Assembly (NCBI GenBank): GCA_001310455.1
Contig: BAXG01000013.1
Span: 56,097-120,096, forward strand
Reading direction: 5' to 3'
Length of the DNA stretch: 64,000 bases
Source of the DNA: Photobacterium sp. JCM 19050
GTDB lineage: Bacteria > Pseudomonadota > Gammaproteobacteria > Enterobacterales > Vibrionaceae
The notes beneath the pieces are model-generated. The model searched no databases and was not told the DNA's origin. It saw only the letters and a program-made list of their open reading frames with translations. Position numbers and translations under genes: made by a program. Below, piece by piece: positions 51,473 to 61,150 of this stretch. The stretch's first letter is position 1, and each line of letters opens with the position of its first letter.

Positions 51473-51996
51473 TCAATCCAGTGTCAGGACAATGGCTGTT
51501 CCATCAGCAAAGAAGTGTTCGTCGCAGTTCGGGCCTTCTCCATCGCGATCGACGATCAAAAACTGGTCTTTCTCTTCAAGCGCCAACACCGGGTGGTGCC
51601 AGACACCTTTGTGGTAGTTGATACCCTGGCTGCCTTTGGCATAAAACGCACGAATGGTATTGGGGTCAGGTTCATCACCTATTGGAGCGACGACAACGAG
51701 GTAAGGATTGCCACTAAGAGGAATAAACGCCTGGGACCCCTTCGGATGGCGCTCCAGCATGACAATATTCAACGGATAGTGTAGTGGGGTAGCCTGGAAG
51801 ATACTGATAATGGCCTGGCCGCCGTCATCCACCTCGCAGTTGCCAATTTATGGTAGCGGCGGGTTGAACCATTATTGATCATGAAATAATCACGCCCGGT
51901 CGTCTCGATAACATCCCCAAAAGGAGAAAATGTATCGCGGGTTAAAGGTTCCACCACCAGCTTGCGTTTAATTGGGGTTTGCAGTGCGTCCGTCAT
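51473..51996 (-). CDS. allA: ureidoglycolate lyase, frameshifted
   Basis: About 174 aa, cupin-like All[22 protein letters not shown] and [21 protein letters not shown] are conserved. The break near 51838 is repaired by one A, giving [19 protein letters not shown]. It splits ureidoglycolate into glyoxylate and urea, the last step of the local pathway. Confidence 0.94.
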
Positions 51997-52032
51997 AGTC
52001 CCGTCCTTTGCTGAGCATTGAAAGGTGGTAAA

Positions 52033-53020
52033 TCAGGCTTTGGTGCCGAAAAGGCGCAGCCTGCTGATTCCACCATCCGGGAAAATATTAAGACGGACAT
52101 GGGTTACCGGACCGATATCAGCTACCTGATCAGCAAACTCATGGATATTGTCTGCTCTCAGTTTCTGAGACGGTAATAACTCTTTCCAGAACAGGCTCTG
52201 GGTAGCAATCTGATCATCCGTGCCCCCTTTCACAAATGCGGCCTGAATCGAAAAACTGTCGGGGAAGTTGCCCTTGAAGTGCGCAGTATCCGCAACAACC
52301 CGGCGGACATTCCCGCATGGCCGAGAGAGAGAATTACCCAGTCGTTACCCGGCGTCCGGCGACGAGCCGTTTCCCAGCCGTCCCCCATGTTTACGCCCCG
52401 TCCCGGCATGATGATGTTACCCATTTTTCCGAAATGCTCATCATTGCACGCCAGTGCACGCCCACCATTTTCGACTGCAGCCAAATCCAGCTCTTCGTCA
52501 GCGCCGACATGGCTCCAGTCCTTGAGTGGCTGGCCGTACACACGCAACCGGGCAATACCACCATCCGGGTACATGTTCAGACGGATATGGGTAAACGGCC
52601 GGTCTGTATTTATCTCAAACAGGTGGTGGCTGTCGCCCTGCAGGCTTGAAGAAGGCAGAACTTCGTGCCAGTCGGCTCCCTCCTGAGGGTCACCATCCGG
52701 TGAATAGCAGGCATCTACAGATGCAGAAGGCGGATAGTTACCGGTGAAGAAAGAGGTATCGATATCCACACCGGCAATTTGCCCCGGCAGCCCGAGACGG
52801 ACAATGCAATAGTCGTAGCCTTCGCCCCGCTTGCGGCGCGATTCCCAGCCGTCCATCCATTTGCCATTGTCGTCGTACACACCTTCTTTCCATTGCGGAT
52901 CGGCATCATCGATCAACCGGGATTTGTCAGCGAAGAAATCGTCTGTTGCGAAAATGGCCTGCGCACCAAGACGGGCGCTGGTAGGTTGGTTAACCTGCTG
53001 AAATCTGGATTCTTATCCAT
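52033..53020 (-). CDS. alc: allantoicase, frameshifted
   Basis: About 329 aa with two homologous jelly-roll (allantoicase/F5/8C-like) domains, each with a [17 protein letters not shown] or [17 protein letters not shown] signature. Start at 53020 ([13 protein letters not shown]). Breaks near 52977 and 52270; the second repaired form reads [18 protein letters not shown]. It hydrolyses allantoate to ureidoglycolate and urea. Confidence 0.93.
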
Positions 53021-53128
53021 GTCAGTTTGCTTCCTTAATACACGTATTTCAGGTCGCGTCTTTTCCCCTTTCACTCGTTGCGATGGCATACCAGCTTCAA
53101 TTTGCGAGACGCAGGTTAAGGCTACGGG

Positions 53129-53644
53129 TCACAGCTCCCGCAACCGGAACAGGGCAATCTTGTTTATTTCTTCAATTGCCGTGTTGAATTCTGTTTCGGC
53201 ATCGTTTTCCAGGCGACGTTCAAATGCCTTCAGGATCAAGTGCCGGTTAGCGCCTTTCACCGCCATGATAAAAGGAAAGCGGAATTTATTTTTGTACCTG
53301 TCGTTGAACTCCGTAAACCGCGCAAACTCCTCTGCGTTGCACTTATCAATGCCGGCACTGGCTTGCTCAGCCGTAGATTCTGCGGTTAATTCTCCGGCCA
53401 CCGCCGCTCTGCCGGCCAGATCAGGGTGAGCAAGAATAACGCCAAGCTGGGATTGACGGTCGGCATTGCTGAGTATCGCCGCCATGCGCTGGTGCAACAC
53501 ATCCTGATCGTTGTCCGCCGCTGTCAGCCCCTGATCGAAAGCGGCTTCTGCCACCCAGGGACTGTGTTCAAAGATGCTACCGAAGGTTTCGACAAACGCT
53601 TCCCGGCTAAGCTCGCTGGGTCGGCAGCAGGTAAAATCCGCCAT
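53129..53644 (-). CDS. uraD: OHCU decarboxylase
   Basis: Intact 171-aa UraD. FVETFGSIFEHSPWVAEAAF, the GVILAHPDLAGRAA block and FPFIMAVKGANR are family motifs. It decarboxylates 2-oxo-4-hydroxy-4-carboxy-5-ureidoimidazoline to S-allantoin. It sits 15 bases after puuE. Confidence 0.95.
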   Translation of the reverse strand: MADFTCCRPSELSREAFVETFGSIFEHSPWVAEAAFDQGLTAADNDQDVLHQRMAAILSNADRQSQLGVILAHPDLAGRAAVAGELTAESTAEQASAGIDKCNAEEFARFTEFNDRYKNKFRFPFIMAVKGANRHLILKAFERRLENDAETEFNTAIEEINKIALFRLREL

Positions 53645-53659
53645 GATTATTCCTTGTTG

Positions 53660-54576
53660 TTATTTCAGGTCCGGATGCGGGTGGTGTTCGTGCCAGTGGC
53701 GGGCAATCTCTTCCCGGCGGGCAAACCAAACCCGGTCATGTTGCTTGACATAATCCACAAAGCGTTTGAGTGCTGCCAGCCTTGCCGGACGCCCTATCAG
53801 ACGACAGTGCAAGCCGACAGAGAGCATCTTCGGCGCATCCTCTCCCTCTTCGTACAATACGTCGAACGCATCTTTGAGGTATTGGAAAAACTGCTCACCG
53901 CTGTTAAACCCCTGCGGTGTGGAAAAGCGCATGTCATTTGTATCCAGGGTGTAGGGAATCACCAACTGTGGCTTCGGCCCCTCCGTATGCCAATAAGGCA
54001 GGTCGTCGTCATAGGCATCGGAGTCATAAAGGAACCCACCTCCTCAGCCACCAGTTTCCGGGTATTCGGGCTGGTTCGCCCCGTGTACCAGCCAACCGGC
54101 CGCTTACCAACAGCAGACTCAATCGCCGCAATGGCTTTTTGCATATCGGCTTTTTCGTCTTCTTTTTTTACGTGCTGGTAATCAATCCAGCGGTAGCCAT
54201 GGCTGCAAATCTCATGCCCATCTTCAGCCATTGCCTGGACGACTTCCGGATACCTTTCAACCGCCATACCAACAGCAAAAATAGTGAGCGGAATTTCTTC
54301 TTTACGGAACAGTTTCAGTATCCGCCAGACACCGGCACGCGAACCGTATTCGTATATGGACTCCATGCTGATGTGGCGAACCCCGGCTAATGGTTGGGCA
54401 GCCGGAATCTCTGAGAGAAAGGCTTCTGATTCCCGGTCACCATGCAGAACACATCGCTCTCCGCCCTCTTCATAGTTGAGGACAAATGACACGGCGATTC
54501 TGGCATCACCCGGCCATCGGGGGTGAGGTGGGTTGGCACCATATCCAATCAGATTTCGGGGGTAGTCACTGCTCAT
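53660..54576 (-). CDS. puuE: allantoinase, polysaccharide-deacetylase type, frameshifted
   Basis: About 305 aa. PRNLIGYGANPPHPRWPGDARIAV is the conserved N-terminus; the NodB-type core has HEICSHGYRWIDYQH. The break at AAA 54028-54030 (plus strand) is repaired by one base to give GSFLYDSDAYDDD-like text (FYDSDAYDDDLPYW). It is the metal-independent PuuE allantoinase that opens the hydantoin ring of allantoin. Confidence 0.93.
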
Positions 54577-55091
54577 TCAGCCACTCCTTTGCATTCTGGC
54601 GAACGAGGCCGCCTAATTTACTCCTGAAGTAATTTGTACCAGCGATTGTATACAATTTTCAAGTTAAAGGTAAAATAATTGTTATTGACACTGCTATTTT
54701 TTCGTTTCGCAAGAGGTTTCAGCAAGTTATATCGCCAAACACATCAGGGGGTTACCAGTTGAGCATAGCACTCAAACCCCACTATCGTTAACAAATTAAC
54801 AACATTGCACTTTACACGTTATAAATATTGTGTACATATTTAATGTGCGTTTTTTGCATATGGAAAAAGAAGTTGCGCAGAAAAGAACGGCACACTGTTT
54901 GCAACACCCCGTTTTTAAATAACTTATATTTCTCTCTTGATGGATACATTTTTCGGGCGGGTCGATAAGGATGATGAATGACGTCAACCACCGCTGACAT
55001 ACCCGGAGAGGCTGGTCAGTCACAGTTATCACCTACGTTGAAATGCCATAATCAGCGTGACTGTCCAGACGACATACACTTTGAGGAAACC
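54577..55091. promoter_or_regulatory. divergent promoter region of the urate cluster
   Basis: A 515-base spacer between puuE (minus) and uraH (plus). It is AT-rich from 54640 to 54960 and holds no convincing gene; the frame continuing upstream of uraH lacks conservation. Both promoters of the cluster probably lie here. No operator could be assigned. Confidence 0.5.
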
Positions 55092-55457
55092 ATGGGAAAG
55101 CTGACAACACATGTTTTGGATACCGCCAACGGCCAGCCCGGGTCCGGTATCAACATTGCACTGTATCGGGTCGAAGGGAACCAATTGACGCACATTACCG
55201 GTGCGGTCACCAATGACGATGGACGAACCGATGCCCCTCTTTTGGAAGGTGAAACGCTGGAATCCGGTAAGTACCAGTTGGTGTTTGATACCGCAGCATA
55301 TTTCAGGAAAAGAGGCACACCGCTGGATGATGTTCCTTTTCTGGATGATGTGGTCATTCGTTTTGGTATCAGCGATAGCAGCCAGCACTACCATGTACCG
55401 CTTTTGGTTTCCCCATACAGTTTTTCTACCTATCGAGCAGTTGAGCCCGGTAAGTAA
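55092..55457 (+). CDS. uraH: 5-hydroxyisourate hydrolase (transthyretin-like)
   Basis: About 117-121 aa. The start at 55092 (MGKLTTHVLDTANGQPG) follows GAGGAAA. LTTHVLD carries the first active-site His; the second block is RFGISDSSQHYHVPLLVSPYSFSTYR. Family members end in YRGS. Here YRAVEPGK is read, but one extra G near 55436 restores YRGS and a stop at 55442-55444. It hydrolyses 5-hydroxyisourate to OHCU. Confidence 0.94.
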   Translation: MGKLTTHVLDTANGQPGSGINIALYRVEGNQLTHITGAVTNDDGRTDAPLLEGETLESGKYQLVFDTAAYFRKRGTPLDDVPFLDDVVIRFGISDSSQHYHVPLLVSPYSFSTYRAVEPGK

Positions 55458-55519
55458 CAGCAACAAGGCCCAGGGAAAGGACACCACAAACCTGACACGG
55501 ATTAATAAGGACAGTCAAC

Positions 55520-56856
55520 ATGGACAAAACTACTGCTGCTGACCAGGAAGTTGGCAACGGCGGACTGCTTGAGCGCCTCTTTAAGCTGCGCGAGCACGGT
55601 TCGTCAGTAAAAAATGAACTGATAGGCGGGATCACCACCTTTGCCACTATGGCGTACATCATTTTTGTGAACCCGAATATCATGTCCGCATCCGGCATGG
55701 ACCCGGGCGCGCTGTTCGTGGCTACCTGTATCGGCGCTGCAATCGGTACCCTGATGATGGGTCTGTTTGCCAACTGGCCGGTCGGCCTGGCTCCCGGCAT
55801 GGGGCTTAACGCCTTTTTCGCTTTCACGGTTGTTGGCGAAATGGGCTACAGCTGGCAGGTTGCACTGGGGGCTGTATTTATTTCCGGTGTTATCTTCGTT
55901 GGCCTGAGTGTCTCCCGGGTGCGGGAGTGGATCATCGACAGTATTCCCACCAGCCTGCGCTATGCCATGACAGCCGGTGTCGGCCTGTTTTTGGGGATCA
56001 TCGGCCTGAAGAGCGCCGGTATCGTCGTTGGCAGTCCCGCGACATTGGTTACTCTGGGTGATTTCACCAAGCCGGAAGCCATTCTTGCCGCAGTCTGTTT
56101 CTTTATCATTTCGATTCTGGCCGTGCGCCATGTTTTTGGTGCCGTGCTTATCGGCATTTTCAGCGTTACAGCCATTGGCCTGGCAATGGGGCTGGTGAAA
56201 TACAACGGGATTTTCTCTGCACCGCCAAGTATTGCACCAACCTTTATGGCGATGGATTTTGCCGGTGCGTTTGATATCGGGATGATCAGCATTATCCTCG
56301 CATTCCTGTTCGTCAATATCTTCGACACTGCCGGTACATTGATGGGGGTAGCCGAGCGGGCAAACCTCATGAACAAGGAAACCGGTAAGATTGAAGGGCT
56401 GCCGCGCGCATTGAAAGCTGACTCCCTTTCTTCCGTTGTCGGGGCCTGTTTTGGCTGCCCGCCAGTCACCAGTTACGTGGAGAGTGCGTCCGGTGTCTCA
56501 GCCGGCGCGCGTACCGGATTATCAGCCGTGGTGGTCGGGCTGCTGTTCCTGGCGGCGATTTTCCTTGCTCCGCTTGCGGGAATGATTCCGGCCTACGCAA
56601 CTGCCGGGGCACTGATTTACGTGGCGTTCCTGATGATGGGTTCGATCAAAAACGTAAACTGGACGATTTTACAGATTCCGTCCCGGCCGCCGTCACTGCA
56701 CTGATGATGCCGTTGACCTTCTCCATCTCTAACGGAATTGCCCTCGGGTTTATCACCTACACCGTCATGAAAGCCGGTACAGGCAAGTTCTCGGATATAT
56801 CCATTGCGATGTATGCGCTGAGCATACTGTTCGTTTTCAAACTGATTCTTATCTGA
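55520..56856 (+). CDS. NCS2 purine permease, AzgA/GhxP type, frameshifted
   Basis: About 445 aa, with about 12-14 membrane segments. GLAPGMGLNAFFAFTVVG and FVNIFDTAGTLMGVAERANL are AzgA-like signatures, with SYVESASGVSAGARTGLSAV later. The break near 56668 is repaired by one base to KNVNWDDFTDSVPAAVTALMMPLTF. It imports guanine, hypoxanthine or adenine. Its position after uraH suggests supply of purine bases to the urate pathway, though xanthine dehydrogenase is not in the window. Confidence 0.92.
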
Positions 56857-56859
56857 AAA

Positions 56860-56883
56860 GTTGGGGAGCGGTTGCTCCCCAAC
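56860..56883 (+). terminator. hairpin between the two permease genes
   Basis: A perfect ten-pair stem GTTGGGGAGC/GCTCCCCAAC with a GGTT loop. The T-tract is poor, so it may only partly terminate. Confidence 0.65.
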
Positions 56884-56993
56884 GCATTTCTGGTGCCCGG
56901 TATTTCGCAAGGAGCGATTCAACAGGCCCCAGGGAAGCGTGTTACCCAAATATATCACTCAGAAACCAAAGCCTTAAAAAGGGAGATTGGAAC

Positions 56994-58337
56994 ATGAATG
57001 ACAAGGATGAACTGACGATAAGGCTGAGAAACCCCGATTACACCCCACCCATGTCACAGGCGATCCCGCTGGGGTTACAACACCTGCTGGCTATGTTTGT
57101 GAGTAACATTACACCTGCCATTATCGTTGCCGGTGCTGCCGGTTTTGGCTACGGTTCAAACTCACCGGATTTCCATAACCTGATATATATGATTCAGGTC
57201 TCTATGCTGTTCGCCGGTGTGGCAACGTTGTTCCAAACTATTGGCTTTGGACCGGTTGGCGCAAGGCTCCCCATTGTACAGGGAACCAGTTTCGCCTTTG
57301 TTCCCATCATGATTCCTATCGTCGCCGGGAAAGGCGTAGATGCGATGGCTGTTGTCACAGGCGGTGTCATGGTCGGTGGCCTCTTCCACGCCTGCCTTGC
57401 ACCCCTAATCGGCAAGATCCGTTTTGCCCTGCCTCCGCTGGTTACCGGTTTGGTGGTTACCCTTATAGGCCTTAGCCTGATTAAAGTGGGGATCCAATAC
57501 TCAGCCGGCGGTGTACCTGCTATCGGTACGGAGGAATACGGCAGTATGCTCAATTGGGGGGTTGCGTTGTTGGTTGTGGCGGTAACGCTTGCTATCAAGT
57601 TTACGACCCGGGGAATGACCTCAATTTCTGCCATCCTGATTGGTATGTTAGTGGGTTACGCCGCTGCCTGGATGTTGGGTATGGTCAGCTTTAAAAACCT
57701 CGGGACAGCCTCTTACTTTGCAGTGCCAAACCCCTTCCATTTCGGGGTAGAGTTCACCGTCGCCAGCGTGGTGGGCTTTTGCCTGATGTCATTTATCTCA
57801 GCCATCGAGACTGTCGGTGACGTATCCGGGGTCACTAAAGGGGGTGCAGACCGTGAAGCCACAAGTGATGAGATAAAAGGGGCAACCTTTGCTGACGGCC
57901 TTGGCTCTGCAGTGGCCGGCATATTTGGTGCACTGCCGAATACCTCGTTTTCGCAAAATGTTGGCCTTATCGCACTCACCGGCATGATGAGCCGGGGTGT
58001 GGTTACCATTTGCGCCATATTCCTGATTCTTGCCGGGTTTGTTCCTAAAATCGGGGCGCTAATCACCACCATACCTATAGAGGTGCTCGGCGGCAGTATC
58101 CTGGTGATGTTCGGGATGATTGTATCAGCGGGAATTTCAATGCTGTCTGAGGTGAAATGGAACCGACGGAATATGGTAATTTTTGCGATATCCCTGTCAT
58201 TGGGGCTCGGGCTTCAACAGGAACCCGGTGCGCTTCAACACGTCAATGATACGGTGAAAATCTTCCTCACATCCGGCCTGCTGCCGGCGGCGTTTCTCGC
58301 CATTATCCTGAATTTGATCATCCCACAAGAAGACTAA
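56994..58337 (+). CDS. NCS2 uric acid/xanthine permease
   Basis: Intact 447-aa nucleobase-ascorbate transporter. IPLGLQHLLAMFVSNITPAI, the QH motif region, GTSFAFVPIMIPI, and the substrate-site segment SAIETVGDVSGVTKGG (NAT E-x-x-G type) are diagnostic. Location in a urate degradation cluster makes urate the most likely substrate (UacT/PucJK-like), with xanthine as an alternative. Confidence 0.93.
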   Translation: MNDKDELTIRLRNPDYTPPMSQAIPLGLQHLLAMFVSNITPAIIVAGAAGFGYGSNSPDFHNLIYMIQVSMLFAGVATLFQTIGFGPVGARLPIVQGTSFAFVPIMIPIVAGKGVDAMAVVTGGVMVGGLFHACLAPLIGKIRFALPPLVTGLVVTLIGLSLIKVGIQYSAGGVPAIGTEEYGSMLNWGVALLVVAVTLAIKFTTRGMTSISAILIGMLVGYAAAWMLGMVSFKNLGTASYFAVPNPFHFGVEFTVASVVGFCLMSFISAIETVGDVSGVTKGGADREATSDEIKGATFADGLGSAVAGIFGALPNTSFSQNVGLIALTGMMSRGVVTICAIFLILAGFVPKIGALITTIPIEVLGGSILVMFGMIVSAGISMLSEVKWNRRNMVIFAISLSLGLGLQQEPGALQHVNDTVKIFLTSGLLPAAFLAIILNLIIPQED

Positions 58338-58345
58338 AACACCTT

Positions 58346-58365
58346 GCCGGAGAGCATTCTCCGGC
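58346..58365 (+). terminator. hairpin after the urate permease
   Basis: GCCGGAGA/TCTCCGGC stem with GCAT loop. No T-tract follows. Confidence 0.65.
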
Positions 58366-58390
58366 TATCCCCCGGTTTTATCTTTCGAAT

Positions 58391-58424
58391 ATATCCAAAC
58401 CACCTCAAGGTGCAGTTTGGGTAT
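58391..58424. repeat. short dispersed intergenic repeat, copy 2, palindromic
   Basis: Outer arms ATATCCAAAC and GTTTGGGTAT pair (one mismatch), and inner arms CACCT/AGGTG form a nested hairpin. It shares the core CCAAACCACCTCAAG with 50013-50027. It lies between the hairpin of the permease gene and the phaZ stop. Confidence 0.65.
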
Positions 58425-58436
58425 GGAACTGCCGGC

Positions 58437-59659
58437 TTACTCACCAAACTTCTGGATAAAATCCTTAATCTTTGGCGCAATATTTTCACGGTAACGTCTG
58501 CCATTAAAGATCCCGTAATGACCCACGCCCTTTTGCTCCAGATGGCGTTTTTTCGATTTGGGGACGCTTGAGCACAAATCCAGCGCAGCGGATGTCTGCC
58601 CACGACCGGTTATATCATCCAATTCACCTTCAATGGTCATGATTGCAGTGTTGCGAATTGCTTTTATATCAACCGGTTTTCCTCGGTATGTCATCGTCCC
58701 GTCCGGGAGTTTATGCTCAAGGAATACCTTGCGGATGGTATCCAGATAATAGTGGGCAGGCAGGTCCATCACAGCGAGGTATTCGTTGTAGAACTTACGG
58801 TGCGCTTCCGCGTTATCTCCATCTCCGATAATAAGGTCATTAAAAAACTTAAAATGCTTCTGCACATGGGAGTCAAAGTTCATGGAAAGAAACCCGGAAA
58901 GCTGCACAAACCCCGGGTAGACGAGTTGCCCTTCGCCGGCAAACCTGTCCGGTACAGTACAAATGACATTAGACTCAAACCATTCCAGATCTTTGCCGCT
59001 GGTATAGTCGTTCACTTCGGTTGGATTTATCCGGGTATCAATGGGGCCACCCATCAGGGTCATGGTTGGTGGCGTGGCAGCATTTCCCTGCTCCGACATC
59101 AACGCCACCGCCACCATCAAGGGCACGCATGGCTGACAAACGGCAATGGTATGGGTGTCCGGACCCAACATCTCCAGGAACTCAACCAGATAATCGACAT
59201 AGTCATCAAAGTGGAACTCCCCCTCGCTAAGAGGAACATCCCGGGCATTTTGCCAGTCAGTAACATACACATCATGGTCGGGCAGAAATTCCTTAATCGA
59301 CCCGCGAAGCAGCGTAGCAAAGTGCCCGGAGAGCGGGGCTATAAACAGGACTTTTGGCTGATTGGCTGAGCTTTGCTGCGCCGGAAATGGAGCAGGTTAC
59401 AAAAGGGTTTGTTGGCGATGACGTTGTACTGGATAGCCAGCCTCTCCCCGTTTACATGGGTATGGTCAAGCTCCCAGGCGGGCTCGTCATAGCAGTCTGT
59501 CAGTCGCTCTACCAACTCCATGGAAGCATCCATCGTGCGCGTCAGGTCCATAAAGCGCAGCATATTCCAGGGCGCTGCATTAACATCGCGGATAAACCTC
59601 GCCCAACTGTTCAACGGCTTGATAGCATCCATGTAGGTCGCATTTAATTGGTAAAGCAT
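58437..59659 (-). CDS. phaZ: intracellular PHB depolymerase, frameshifted
   Basis: About 407 aa, alpha/beta hydrolase of the intracellular PhaZ family. N-terminus MLYQLNATYMDAIKPLNSWA; oxyanion and nucleophile region TIAVCQPCVPLMVAV, where cysteine replaces the usual lipase-box serine; MTLMGGPIDTRINPTEVN and C-terminal HYGIFNGRRYRENIAP with the catalytic His. The break near 59365 is repaired to SSANQPKVLFIAPLSGHFAT-like text. It mobilises stored polyhydroxybutyrate. No PHA synthase is in the window. Confidence 0.93.
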
Positions 59660-60097
59660 ACTTCGCCCCTCAATTTGTCCACGACGTAATCATCACATCG
59701 CTCAAGGTCATTTTTTAACCACCAATTAACATGTTAGCTCAGATTTCCGGGGCTGTGATTTCAGGCCCAATCGCACACATCTGTCTGGCAACGGCAAACC
59801 TCCCCGATCCGATATTGAGACCGATTGCTGATTAACCTCCCGGTTTAATGCTTATTCGTTGTAAAAATGGGAAGCCAACGGCACCAATTTGCTGCCTGAA
59901 ATGCATCTGATTGACCATTAACTCACTAAAACAAATGACATTTGTTTTGAATGTGTAAACGAAATGGTAATGGAAATAGTTATCATTATTTAACATTATG
60001 ATTTATAAAGATTTTATTGATTTTGTCTGTTTATTCGCCTACCCTTATTTTTTGATTTAGATCAATTTATAAAGCGTGACTACAAGGACCTCTGACC
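59660..60097. promoter_or_regulatory. promoter region of the bacterioferritin pair
   Basis: AT-rich spacer without coding sequence. TTGATTTAGATCAA at 60052-60065 is a perfect FNR/ANR site (TTGAT-N4-ATCAA), 32 bases upstream of the first bfr start. A partial Fur-like stretch (AGTTATCATTATT) is at about 59978-59990. Oxygen and iron control are inferred. Confidence 0.6.
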
Positions 60098-60568
60098 ATG
60101 AAAGGCCACCAAGACGTAATCGCCGAGCTTAACCGGTTGCTCACCAGTGAGCTTACGGCTATCAACCAGTACTTCCTTCACGCCCGGATGTTCCGTAATT
60201 GGGGGTTGGAAGAGCTCAATGAAAAGGACTACAAAAAATCCATTCAGGATATGAAGCATGCCGACAAACTGATTGAACGCATTCTTTTTCTGGAAGGCCT
60301 CCCGAACCTCCAGCATCTTGACCGTCTGCGTATCGGTGAGAATGCCGAAGAGATGCTGGGCAGTGACAAAGTTATGTTGGAAGAAGAACTTGTGATCCTG
60401 CGTGAGGCCATTGCCTTGTGTGAGGAAAAGCAGGATTACGTCAGCCGGGACATGCTCAATGAAATCCTAGAAGACGAGGAAGAACACCTTGACTGGCTGG
60501 AAGCACAATTCGAGCTTATCGGTATGACCGGTATCCAGAACTACCTGCAATCACAGATCGACGATTAA
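60098..60568 (+). CDS. bacterioferritin, haem-binding (beta-type) subunit
   Basis: Intact 156-aa Bfr. Haem ligand M52 is present (IQDMKHAD). Ferroxidase residues E18, H54, E127 and H130 are kept, but position 51 is Asp and position 94 is Leu (both Glu in E. coli Bfr). So it should bind haem at the dimer interface but have a poor ferroxidase centre. AAGGA precedes the start by nine bases. It forms an operon with the next gene, nine bases apart, as in two-subunit bacterioferritins. Confidence 0.93.
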   Translation: MKGHQDVIAELNRLLTSELTAINQYFLHARMFRNWGLEELNEKDYKKSIQDMKHADKLIERILFLEGLPNLQHLDRLRIGENAEEMLGSDKVMLEEELVILREAIALCEEKQDYVSRDMLNEILEDEEEHLDWLEAQFELIGMTGIQNYLQSQIDD

Positions 60569-60577
60569 GGGAATAAG

Positions 60578-61063
60578 ATGAAAGGCAATCAAGACGTTAT
60601 TGACGCACTCAACAGCCTGCTCACCAATGAGCTTTCGGCAATGGATCAGTATTTTGTCCACGCCCGCATGTACGAAGATTGGGGCCTGCATGAGCTGTAT
60701 GAGCGTATTAACCACGAATCAGATGACGAGCGTGAACACGCTTCCATGCTGATCAACCGCATTTTGTTCCTGGAAGGCACACCGGATGTTCAATCCCGCG
60801 CTGCGCTGACCATCGGCAAAGACGTGCAAGAAATGCTGTACAACGATCTCCAGTACGAATACAAAGTTGCTGCTGATTTGCGTGAGGTTATCGCCCTGTG
60901 TGAGGAAAAGCAGGACTACCAGACCCGCGAAATCCTGGTCAAATTGCTCGACGATACCGAATCTGACCACATGTACTGGCTGGAAAAGCAAATGTGGCTT
61001 ATCAACAATGTCGGGCTGCAAAACTACGTCCAGTCCAAAATGGGCAAAGACGGCGCTCACTAG
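60578..61063 (+). CDS. bacterioferritin, ferroxidase (alpha-type) subunit
   Basis: Intact 161-aa Bfr. Ferroxidase ligands E18, E51, H54 and E94 are present, with E128/H131 one residue offset. The haem-binding Met is replaced by Arg52 (DDEREHA). It is thus complementary to the preceding subunit: iron oxidation here, haem there. Together they should assemble a mixed 24-mer for iron storage. Confidence 0.93.
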   Translation: MKGNQDVIDALNSLLTNELSAMDQYFVHARMYEDWGLHELYERINHESDDEREHASMLINRILFLEGTPDVQSRAALTIGKDVQEMLYNDLQYEYKVAADLREVIALCEEKQDYQTREILVKLLDDTESDHMYWLEKQMWLINNVGLQNYVQSKMGKDGAH

Positions 61064-61093
61064 CAGGTATTGCTGGTTTTAGGTTGAAAGTAG

Positions 61094-61118
61094 AAACGGC
61101 GCGGATGCGCCGTTTTTT
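61094..61118 (+). terminator. terminator of the bfr operon
   Basis: AACGGCGC/GCGCCGTT stem, GGAT loop, then six T. Confidence 0.93.
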
Positions 61119-61150
61119 GTTATTGCCAAACCGACTATTAAGGCACTCAA

